From Antedon mediterranea (taxonomy: Eukaryota; Echinodermata; Crinoidea; Comatulida; Antedonidae): a DNA stretch of 64,000 nt. A program made the position numbers and the translations under genes. Positions 1 through 10,300 of this stretch are shown here, piece by piece. The stretch's first letter is position 1, and the number at the start of each line of letters is the position of its first letter. The notes under the pieces were generated by a model. It was not told the DNA's origin, searched no databases, and saw only the letters and a program-made list of their open reading frames with translations. The DNA lies in assembly GCF_964355755.1 (NCBI RefSeq), contig NC_092678.1:271922-335921 (forward strand). Reading direction: 5' to 3'.

Positions 1-637
1 ATTTTAGAATTATATATATAGAATTTTTTCTCTATGGTCCATGGTCATCATATAGGCCAATAGACTGGCTACTAGGTGTGAAACCAAGCTAAAACAGGCT
101 TGTTGTTGGTTCACACACACTCTAGCTGGACAAAACAAAGCAGTGTAAATCAAATCTATAGGCCCTGAAGAAAAACATAATACTCTGTTCAGAAGAAACT
201 AACGCATACTAGTACATTCATCAAAATTATTCAACTTACCTTAAACTAGGCCTAACTAGGGCCTGAACTAATTTTAATATTTCTTAGGAAAACAAAAACT
301 AAGCATCCTCCATCGTCGATTCCTAATTCGTAATTAAAAAGAGAGCTTGTAATATAGAGGGCAGCAGACCGAAAAGTGGAAATCACACATTTGATTGTTG
401 ATGTATTTTTGGATTTTCCAAGTTCTCTCTCCTCTTACATTTCTTTTAGACATAACATATGACAAATACAAATATACATTAAATATAGAAAACAAGTTTA
501 TTGTACATACAATATTTATACAAAGTATTTAATTTGATGAGTGGTAAGCCATACAGAACTTCATAACATTTTTTGTTAAAAGGTTAAAAATTAAATATAT
601 TAAAATTATTCATTTGCAAACTATGTTTTATCTGACA
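1..637. other. 3' flank of the first zinc-finger gene
   Basis: AT-rich DNA without a convincing gene. On the minus strand a canonical AATAAA polyadenylation signal lies at about 497-502, roughly 140 bp past the zinc-finger stop codon, so the 3' UTR probably occupies about 480-637. I see nothing else in 1-480. Confidence 0.55.
497..502 (-). terminator. Polyadenylation signal of the 14-finger gene
   Basis: AATAAA on the minus strand, about 140 bp downstream of the stop codon at 638. Signal seen in sequence; use is inferred from position. Confidence 0.5.
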
Positions 638-2198
638 TCATTGCCAATTATTAAGCTCCATTTGATGGATTAAATCATCTTCCTTGTGCATTTTTAAATG
701 TCTTTTTAAACTAGAAATTTCACTGAGTTTTTTGCCACAATGTTCACATTCATGTGATGGTCGATTATTTGAGTGAATTCTTAAATGCACTTTCCAAGTG
801 CCCCTTCTTTTAAATTTCTTTCCACATTCTTCGCATTCAAATGGCCGTTCTCCCGTGTGTGTTCTTAAGTGTAATTTTAATGATCCACTTTGGATAAACT
901 TTTTCTTGCAATATTCACATTTATATGGTTTTATCCCAGTATGAATTCTCAAATGCGTTTTAAAAGTAGTTCCTTGTCTAAATTGCTTCCCACAATGCTC
1001 ACACTTGTACGGTTTTTCTCCAGTGTGAATACGCATGTGACCTTTTCTAGAACTGCTATCTTTAAACTTCTTCCCACAATGTTCACATTCATACGGTGCT
1101 TCCCCTGTATGTGTTCGTAAGTGCCGTTTCAATGATCCACTTTGCCTGAACTTTTTCTCACAAAGTTCACATTTGAAAGGCGTCTCTCCTGAATGCGTTG
1201 ATAAATGTTTTATCAATTCACACTTGTGAATAAATCTTCTTCCACAAGCATCACATTCATGCGGTCTATCGCCTGTGTGTATTTTCACATGCGACTTTAA
1301 ATGACCACGTTCACGAAATCGTTTTCCACATTGCTCGCATTCATACGGCTTTTCTCCAGTGTGAATCCTAACATGTTTCGTCAGACCGCCATTTTCTCTG
1401 AATGCCTTCCCACAATGCTCACACTTGTACGGTTTTTCTCCCGTATGTATCCGCACATGAATATTTTTAGAACTAATAGTTTTGAATTTCTTTTCACAAT
1501 GTTCACATTCATAAGACGACTCCATCGTGTGTATTCTCAAGTGTTTTTTAAAAGCTCCAAATTGACTGAATATTTTCTGACAATGTTCGCATTCATAATG
1601 TTTATCGTCAGGTATTTCGCTCTTTTTTAAATGAGTTGCAAAGTGTAATTCCAAATGTTTTTCATCATCAAACATTATTTGACAATATTCACATTGATTA
1701 CATGAATGTGTCTTAATAACATGCTCATCTAAGTCGTCCTCATTCTCAAATATCTGTCCACAATGTTCACATTGAATTTGTTCAACTTCTGCATGTTTTT
1801 TGAAATGTGTTTTTAATTCATGCAATTCAAACTTTTCTCCACAGTGTTCACATTTATATTTGATTTGATTTCCATAGTTTAAAATTATTTCTCTATTTTC
1901 TTCTGATTGCAAATGCTCATTTTCTTGGCTTTCACTATAATTTATCTCGTCTTCTGTCGATGAACTGTTTCCCAATATTTCTCCAAAGTTTTCTAAAATA
2001 GAAATTATAACAACTACGGTATATAATTTTAAAAAGAATCAAAATGAAATTAAAATTATTTACATATTTCAAGTTTTATTTATAACATTTAATTAATTAA
2101 TTAATAGGCCTAATTATTTACTTCTTGAAAATATTTATTAAAAACTCACCTATTTTAACTTCTGGAATCATTATAAAGTCATTTTCATATTCTGCCAT
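638..2198 (-). CDS. C2H2 zinc-finger protein with 14 fingers
   Basis: Two coding exons are visible on the minus strand: 2150-2198 (start codon at 2198, MAEYENDFIMIPEVKI) and 638-1992, joined by a GTGAGT donor and a TTTTAG acceptor with matching phase. The protein is about 467 residues: an acidic N-terminal region followed by 14 C2H2 fingers, mostly of the form CEHCGKKF-x-HLRIH with TGEKPY-type linkers between many of the later ones. The first three fingers are spaced irregularly and lack standard linkers. Such proteins normally bind DNA in the nucleus and act as transcription regulators; the target cannot be read from sequence. A further 5' UTR exon ending near 2230 is likely, because TTTTGCAG lies just upstream. 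The second copy at 5.3-6.25 kb is a close paralogue. I do not recognise a named orthologue. Confidence 0.9.
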
Positions 2199-2880
2199 TC
2201 CTAAGAATAGTTTGCAATCAATATTGAAACTGCAAAAGAACAAACAAAAACAAAGTATTATTCCAGGGACGAACCGACCTCAAAATGTCTAAGTCCAGGA
2301 CAAAACGAAGGATCCGCCTGTTCAGTCAACACATTAGGCCATGGACAAGCTAAAAAAAGGAGGCCGCACTCAGTGCGTTCTCAAGATTTAAACATTATTT
2401 TTATAATGTAATAATTATAATAAAGCAATTATAAAAACGCGAATTTTATATTTACGATTGTTATTTTTGTATACAAGTCAAATGAACAAATCTCTTACCA
2501 TGTAGGGCCTAGCTAGGCCAGGCCTTTTTACTTGAATATTTTTTGCTGAAAAAATTATTACAGAGGGCGGCAAACAAGTTTCAGCAACAACAGTAAACAA
2601 AGATCAACTCGGTACCAAATGTCATGCTTTGCTTTTATTAGAACTATATAGCTGTATACTATTACTACATTATTAAGAAATCCAATACAAGAACAATGAT
2701 ATTTCAAACTGTTTAAGTTGGCGATACAAAGCTGCCGTTATCCAATCAAAAGCTTAATTCAACCCACAATGCAGTTAAATAAAAGATATGGTATGCATAA
2801 TACCTGAACAAAATAAACTACATCGTATCTATCCTACATGCACTACCCTTTAACTGCTATCAGTACCCTTCAACTGCTAT
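2199..2880. other. Upstream region of the 14-finger gene, duplicated at 6.25-6.9 kb
   Basis: This stretch matches about 6251-6900 over several blocks, for example around 2270-2345 and 6335-6410 and around 2690-2730 and 6770-6805. It therefore belongs to the duplicated zinc-finger unit and should contain that gene's 5' UTR and promoter. No other coding signal is seen. Confidence 0.6.
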
Positions 2881-3384
2881 CTTATTTTAACATTGATTAC
2901 ACTACTAATGACATAGGCCAGTCAATGTATAGAATCTGTCAACAGATATCTACATCATTATCATTAATAGTAGTACTTTTTTGTTCTGTGACTGAATACA
3001 AATAATCAGGATTCATATCAATGATTATTATTACAAATTGGGAGAAGATTGTGTAGATCTGCACGTGTAGTTACAGTATGTGTCATAGTTAGTTGATATA
3101 CCATAGGCCAGGCAGGTGTAGTGACGTATTATAGTTCAGACTGGAGTAGTGACGAACTTTAGACCAGCCTGGATGTCTCAGAGCCTTGGTTTGTTATAGT
3201 TGAATAAGGAACTTCATTGTTGTGTCACAAAAGATCTACCCAGTTAGGCAGTTTACAGCAATAATCCATGTGGTCCATCAGATTCTTATCTGTAGAGGAC
3301 AAAAGCGCCCAGGCGTAGATTTTCACACATTAAACATTCCATGAAATACACAAACCTTTTTAATGGAAAGATCATGTCATTATA

Positions 3385-6250
3385 TTATAAAAGATGTTTA
3401 CATGGTATCGTGTATGTGTGGTCTCTGTGAGCATCCCCTTGTTCTGACGATGTTTCACTGTGTTTACGTTTACGTGATGGTGGCCCTATATACACCATTT
3501 CATCCTCCTCTCTTGAATTTGGGCAGTACATACTCCGCCGTGATAGCTAAAACAAACAATACATAATAAATGCTTGGTTTCTACTAGAGATGCAGCGCTA
3601 AGACATAAACGCAAGAGATGCAGCGCTAAGACATAAACACAAGAGATGCAGCGCTAAGACGTAAACACAAGAGATGCAGCGCTAAGACGTAAACACAAGA
3701 GATGCAGCGCTAAGACATAAACGCAAGAGATGCAGCGCTAAAACATAAACGCAAGAGATGCAGCGCTAAGACATAAACGCAAGAGATGCAGCGCTAAGAC
3801 ATAAACACAAGAGATGCAGCGCTAAGACATAAACACAAGAGATGCAGCGCTAAGACGTAAACACAAGAGATGCAGCGCTAAGACATAAACGCAAGAGATG
3901 CAGCGCTAAGACATAAACACAAGAGATGCAGCGCTAAGACATAAACGCAAGAGATGCAGCGCTAAGACGTAAACACTAGAGATGCAGCGCTAAGACATAA
4001 ACGCAAGAGATGCAGCGCTAAGACATAAACGCAAGAGATGCAGCGCTAAGACGTAAACGCAAGAGATGCAGCGCTAAGACATAAACGCAAGAGATGCAGC
4101 GCTAAGACATAAACACAAGAGATGCAGCGCTAAGACATAAACACTAGAGATGCAGCGCTAAGACATAAACGCAAGAGATGCAGCGCTAAGACATAAACGC
4201 AAGAGATGCAGCGCTAAGACGTAAACGCAAGAGATGCAGCGCTAAGACATAAACGCAAGAGATGCAGCGCTAAGACATAAACGCAAGAGATGCAGCGCTA
4301 AGACATAAACGCAATGCAAGTCATTTGACCAACTACAAGCGATGGATTATTCAAACTCGCTTGTGTTGGTTTACGTCCTTGTGTTGCCTCTCTAGTGGGA
4401 ACTAAGCTTAAGCAAGTTATTAATGAAAGTTAAGTAAGAGGAGATAAATTGCTTAATTAAGTAGAGAACTTACCAAAGACAATCGAATACATTGCTTTAA
4501 CCTGCATTTCTGCCTAATCCTGTTTGGTCCGCCAAATTTCTTCATATCCTGAAAAAAACATTCATAATAATAATTAAAAAAAATGAAATTAGCAAAAAAT
4601 ATTTGTGCAAACATATACATATAAAGTGACATGGGGTTAATTTGCCACGCATTTTATTATACTGAAACAATCTATTTACCATGCAGTAGTCACATTCCCC
4701 GCAATCGTCTTGACGATAGCAAGCATCACAGTCTCCGCATCTCCGACTTGATCGCTGAAAAAAAATACAAACAAACTTTAAGTTTATGTTCTAAAACCAC
4801 ACAGTTATTAGCTAAAGCTAATTACTGACCACTTTGTGTAATTTATTGCAATGTCTATGGTATCTCTGTACACTTAAAAGTAGCATTAATCTAAATCCCA
4901 ACTTTATATCAATGGCTACCAGATGTCTCTATGTATACCGTTACCTGAACCAGTACTAAAGTGTGTGACTGTATTATAACCACAGTATGAGTTTTGACTG
5001 CTTAAACAAAAGAGCCTATGTTAAGTGTATTATTCTAGAGTGTTTGTTAGACTTATATACTGTACTGACTCCCAAGTATAAACCTAGAAATATAATAATA
5101 CTTTAAATGGATAATGCTTAGGAGATGCATGTATACAGGAGGACCACTTCAGTACACTACAAAGAAATTAGCAGACTAATACCCCAGGGTGGGCTTATAC
5201 ATGAATCAGAAATGGTAATCACAAATCAATGAATAACAAAATTGCAGGTAATGAGCTTACCACAAGTGGTAACTTAACATTATTGGCGTATTCATTACTA
5301 GAACCTTCTGTACCAGATTTCTTCTCTTCGTACGCTTTTAAAAGTTTATCACAAAAACTAGTATCCACTTTATCATCTGCACGTTTCTTTTTTTTCTTTG
5401 ATTTCTTTGATTTCTTCTTTCTATATTTAAATCTCTTCCCACAATGTCCTCCGCCTGTATGTGTTCGTAAGTGCCGTTTCAATGATCCACCTTGCCTGAA
5501 CTTTTTCTCACAAAGTTCACATTTGAAAGGCGTCTCTCCTGAATGCATTGATAAATGTTTTACCAATTCACACTTGTGAATAAATCTTCTTCCACAAGCA
5601 TCACATTCATGTGGTCTATCGCCTGTTTGTATTTTCGACTTTAAATGATCACAAACATGAACATTTTTAGAACTAATAGTCTTGAATTTCTTTCCACAAT
5701 GTTCGGATTCATAATATTTATCCTCATGTATTTCATTCTTTTTTAAATGAGTTGCAAAATGTAATTCCAAATGTTTTTCATCATCAAAAATTAGTTGACA
5801 ATAATCACATTGATTACATGAATGTGTCTTAATAACATGCTCATCTAAGTCGTCCTCATTCACAAATATCTGGCCACAATGTTCACATTGAACTTCTGTG
5901 TGTATATTTAAATGTGTTTTTAAATCATGCAACACAAACTTTTCTCCACAGTGTTCACATTTAAATTTTATTAGATTTTCATTGTTTAAAATGATTTCTC
6001 TTTTTTCTTCTGATTGCAAATGCTCATTTTTTTGTCTTTCACTATAATTTATCTTGTCTTCTTTTCCAAAGTTTTCTAAAATAGAAATAATAACAAATAT
6101 ATAATTTTAAAAAGAATTAAATATTTACATATTTCAAGTTTTATAATTAGGGGCCTATAAAATATTTAATAAATATTTATAAGTATTTATTAAAAACTCA
6201 CCTATTTTAACTTCTGGAATCATTGTACAGTCGTTTTCATATTCTGCCAT
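3385..6250 (-). CDS. Chimeric C2H2 zinc-finger / CXXC-domain protein
   Basis: Five coding exons with consistent phases: 6202-6250, 5261-6075, 4680-4754, 4474-4548 and about 3385-3546, predicting 391 residues. Exon 1 and most of exon 2 copy the neighbouring zinc-finger gene. There are five complete C2H2 fingers and one (the fourth) whose first cysteine is serine (YESEHC). A seventh finger is cut after CGKRFK, and the frame runs on into a lysine-rich stretch and ADDKVDTSFCDKLLKAYEEK, which is the end of CXXC1 exon 5. The next two exons give a full CXXC domain: CGDCDAC, CGECDYC, KKFGG, and the last two cysteines in QKCRLKQC. The last exon copies CXXC1 exon 8; its donor is changed and the frame stops 16 codons before... 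the equivalent region would continue into exon 9, giving a short new C-terminus. The predicted role is nuclear binding of DNA, with CpG recognition through CXXC. Expression is unproven, so a transcribed or silent pseudogene is possible, but all joins are open. Confidence 0.72.
3568..4411. mobile_element. MITE copy expanded by an internal 28 bp minisatellite
   Basis: The ends are inverted repeats related to GGTTCCCACTAGAGA (start near 3570, end near 4410). Nearly all of the interior, about 3590-4316, is some 26 tandem copies of a 28 bp unit beginning AGAGATGCAGCGCTAAGAC. The unit resembles the element's own terminal repeat. It lies in the intron between the copied CXXC1 exons 7 and 8, at the same place as the element at 17337-17850 in the parent gene. 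Confidence 0.75.
3590..4316. repeat. 28 bp minisatellite, about 26 units
   Basis: Unit AGAGATGCAGCGCTAAGACA plus TAAACGCA, with a few alternating variants (ACAT/ACGT, ACGC/ACAC/ACACT). Seen directly. Confidence 0.95.
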
Positions 6251-7338
6251 TCCTAAGAATAGTTTCTAAAGTGTAATCAATATACTACACAAGAACAAAA
6301 AAAAACAAAGTAATGACATGTTATAACAACATCCAAGGACGAACCGACCCCAAAATATCTAAGTCTAGGACCAAACGAAGGATCCGCCTGTTCAGTCAAT
6401 CAGGCCATGGACAAGCTAAAAAAAAGAAGACCACATTCAGTGCGTTCTCAGGATTTAAACATTATTTTTATAATAGGATATAATAAAGAAATTATAAAAA
6501 CGCGAATTTTATATTTTCGACTATTATTGTTTTATACAATTACAAGTCAAAGGAAAAAATCTCTTACCGTAGTAGGCCGGCCACCATGAATTAACTAGGC
6601 TACTAGGAGGAGGCTAGCCTGGAAAAATGATTAGAGAGGGCGGCAAACAAGTTTTTCTTATAATCATAAAAAAAAAGCTCAGCAAATAAAAACTAGTAAC
6701 AAATGTCATGCTTTGTTTTTATTAGAACTACATAGCTGCATACTACAGTATTAGGAAATTCAATACAAGAACAATGATATTTCAAACTGTTTTAGTTGGC
6801 GATACAAAGCTACATTTACATCTCCCTGATTCAACCCACAAGATATGGCAGGGATATAACCTGAACAAAATAAACTGCATATCGTATCAGGTCTATCCTG
6901 CATCCTTCACATGCTACTGACTTGAGTAGATCATTTGTCATGGACACAATATTCTATTTCAATCAACATGTGTTTATCTTACTTTTAACACTTATTACTC
7001 TACTGTAATTAATTATTTTGTTAAACTTTGTAACAAATTTTTAAAACAATTTTTATTTACTTATAAAAAAGCTTCAGAAATGATCTAGATTTGTACAAAG
7101 ATTATTTGATACTTAGTTGTATACTTAGTTGACAATAAGAACATACTTGGAGAACAATTACAGTTTCTCCTTTCTATAAAATTCATTAAAATTAAAAGAA
7201 AATATTGACATTACATAAAATGACCTAAAGAAGAAGTCATGACTGGCAACTTATAAGACTTTGAAACACAGTTAACGGCAAACAACTTAGGGTCAATTGA
7301 GGTTTCAAACCAACCATCTACAATATAAGTTACAAATA
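6251..7338. other. Intergenic region between the chimeric gene and the CXXC1 3' end
   Basis: The left part to about 6900 is a copy of the zinc-finger upstream region at 2199-2880 and probably holds the chimeric gene's promoter. A minus-strand AATAAA near 7047 could serve the CXXC1 3' UTR. No other gene is seen. Confidence 0.5.
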
Positions 7339-10300
7339 TTAAACAGTTTGTGCGACACCGATTGGCATTGCAGGTACTCCACCTACACCCCCTGAAACAC
7401 TTTCTGCCACTTTTGCAGATACATCTAGTCCACCTCCACCCCCTGAAACATTTGCTGTCTCCTGTGTATTTTCTTGAATCCTTTCTGCTGGCTTTTCTTT
7501 ACAAGTTGCTTCTTCAGTTGGCTGCGGTATTCCAATATTCATCTGGGTGTTCACTCCTGTGTTGAACCCAGACTGCATGTGCACCTGGGCCAGCATGTCA
7601 TGATCTATGGTCTGATGCAACATGAGGCCTAGAACACCCGCCCTCTCAGACATCGCCGTACGAATGTTACGCTCTTGCTCAAATAAATCATCCAATTTTA
7701 GCCACTAAAATTTAAAAAAAAATCAAGCTCAGTTCTAAACTAAGAAAGTACTTATTGAATTAATAATAATACAGATTTCTGGAGCATACTACACCACTAA
7801 AGGTGCTCAAGGGGCTGGAAGTATTAAATCAAGAACGTACTTAAATTAATCTTAGCTCTAGTAGTAATCAAAAATCACTATCAATCTCAGTTGTAAACTA
7901 AGAAAGTACTTATTGAATTAAAAGTAGTAAACTAAGAACGTACTTAAATTAATCTTATCTCTAGTAGTAATCACTTACCCAATGAACTCTTTGTAAATCG
8001 ATCTCAGCTCTACGGAGTTTCTCCCAATGAAAGTGTTTGTTGCATTTCTTTTTAGCCATCAGACAGAACTGGTCAGTTTCTTTTAGAATGTTACCCTTTG
8101 TGAGTGGACATCCACAAACCTCGTTGTCACTCACCTGTGGGTCAGAAATATGTCAATCATTAAATGTAACAACTCATTTAGGATTCCCCCTCCTTTGAGA
8201 CAACGATAAGGGGACACTTGAAGGTTCTACTTTAACTTAATACACAGACTACCACTAATTAAACTAGACCAACTGGCGAGGTTTGGTACCAGTAGTCTTT
8301 TAAAGCGAGTGAGGAGTGGCCGAACAGTTAAGACAGTGGAACCATAATTAGCGAGTGAGGAGTGGCCGAACAGTTAAGACAGTGGAACCATAATTAGCGA
8401 GTGAGGAGTGGCCGAACAGTTAAGACAGTGGAACCATAATTAGCGAGTGAGGAGTGGCCGAACAGTTAAGACAGTGGAACCATAATTAGCGAGTGAGGAG
8501 TGGCCGAACAGTTAAGACAGTGGAACCATAATTAGCGAGTGAGGAGTGGCCGAACAGTTAAGACAGTGGAACCATAATTATATAGCCATGACATCGGCAA
8601 GGGTTCGAGGCTGATGCATGGTTCTGGTGGTACGCCGGTGTATTAGTACACACACACTGATCATAACTGGGCCCTCTGGTATTTGACTGAAGAGGCTACA
8701 AAGTATAAAGAATTGATAATAATAAAGTGTTGGTAGAATAAGGAAGGATCCAGTGAACGCTGACTTGGTAATGAGACACTTACCTTTGGGTCTTTAGTGT
8801 GCTCTGGACAAAGTACTTTCAATCGTTTACAGTATGTACTCTGCTGCGGATTGAAATAGTCACAAAACATGGATTCTCTGTAAAAAAGAAAAACGCACTT
8901 AGATATTATAGACAGATTATATAAATCTCTGTCCACACTATCAAAACAAATGTGATGTGCCCAAATATGGTAGTAATATGACATCATTAGACAATAGTGA
9001 AAAAAAATGTTGATATATATTTACCCAGCAATTCTTGTTGGGTAAGCTGACCCATAAGATGTCTGACTCTCCAACTGAAATTAAAATTAAAATGATCGAA
9101 TTTAAACAGTTTTAGCCAAAAGTAATCAAGTTTGATTTACAATGTATTAATTTTAGCGAATATAGAACATTTTCTGATAAACAACATCAAATATAAACAA
9201 TGTTAATAGAATTGTAAATGTATGAATTTTAACAATTTTAATCTGTTTGAGAATTTATAACTTTAATGAATCCTCTTGTACCTTCATGTTTGAATGTTGT
9301 CTGTATATCTTTGAATTGTTTTTAATAGGGCCACTTCAAGTCAGCTGTACTGCTGTAGTACAGTTGTTAAGTTACCCTTGTGAAATGAAGTTGAATAAAT
9401 AAATAAATTGTTCGTTTTAGCCATACCTTACTGAAGCACCTTTGAAAGTGTCTAATAGCTCTGGTTAGGTTCACTGGCATTCCACAAGACACACAGTATA
9501 TACTGAGTTCTGCCTCTTCATCCTCTGTGTTCTAATAAAAAGAGGATGGTTACATTAAAGATGAGCAAAGAATAACAAAGTGACAAGATATGAGAACCAA
9601 CCCATGATCATAACATACATATTTTGATCTTATCACGGATGGTACCACAAAGAAATATAGCTTCTATATCTTTCCGATAATTTACTGGCATTACCAAATT
9701 ACAGACAGGAAGCTGGGGACAGAAGTAAGTTACCCTTTATTTAATTTTGATTTTATTAATTTCAGCAATATTTTAGAGGTGTCCATCCAGCCAAAGCTGA
9801 TCATTAGGGACCCTCACAAAAATACAATATGGCAAGAAATAAACATGTAACAATAAAAATTAAAAAGATAAATAAAATAATGCACAAAAAAATTAAAAGG
9901 AAGATCAAATAAAAAAACAATTAAATTAAATTGGCCATCTTAGAGAGAAGATGGGAAATAGGAAACAATAAACTTCCAAATTGGAGCCTATATCTCACCT
10001 CTTGATCCTGATCAATGGTACAACGTTTGGCCTTCTCAACAATCTTCTTCAATTGGTCAATCTGTTTATCAAGGTCTGCTATGTTTTTCTTTGCGTTCTC
10101 CATGTTTGTCCGAACAACTTCCAGTTCTTTTTTATTTTTCTCTTCCGCTATACAAGGACTCTCCTGCCACTGTTTGATGCGTTGCGGCAGAAACTCAAAG
10201 ATACGACTGTAAACGAACATAATTGTATTCATAGGTAGATTTAAGTATGAGGGTTGGGGTGACTTATTCAAAGAGGGGAGGGACACGTGGTAAATTGCAA

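Larger units (their letters stand above)
2880..5440 (-). repeat. Segmental duplication of CXXC1 exons 5-8 and introns
   Basis: The block is a diverged copy of about 15283-18970. It contains copies of CXXC1 exon 8 (about 3402-3546), exon 7 (4474-4548), exon 6 (4680-4754) and the 3' part of exon 5 (5261 to about 5428), with matching introns and the same MITE in intron 7. The copy lacks most minisatellite arrays of the parent (93 bp, 46 bp, and most of the 28 bp array), so those arrays either grew after the duplication or were lost from the copy. The right boundary lies inside zinc-finger coding sequence near 5425-5440. Confidence 0.85.

Noticed and set aside
3590-4316. CRISPR-like regular array
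   Set aside because: Units are directly contiguous without unique spacers, and this is animal DNA; it is a minisatellite.
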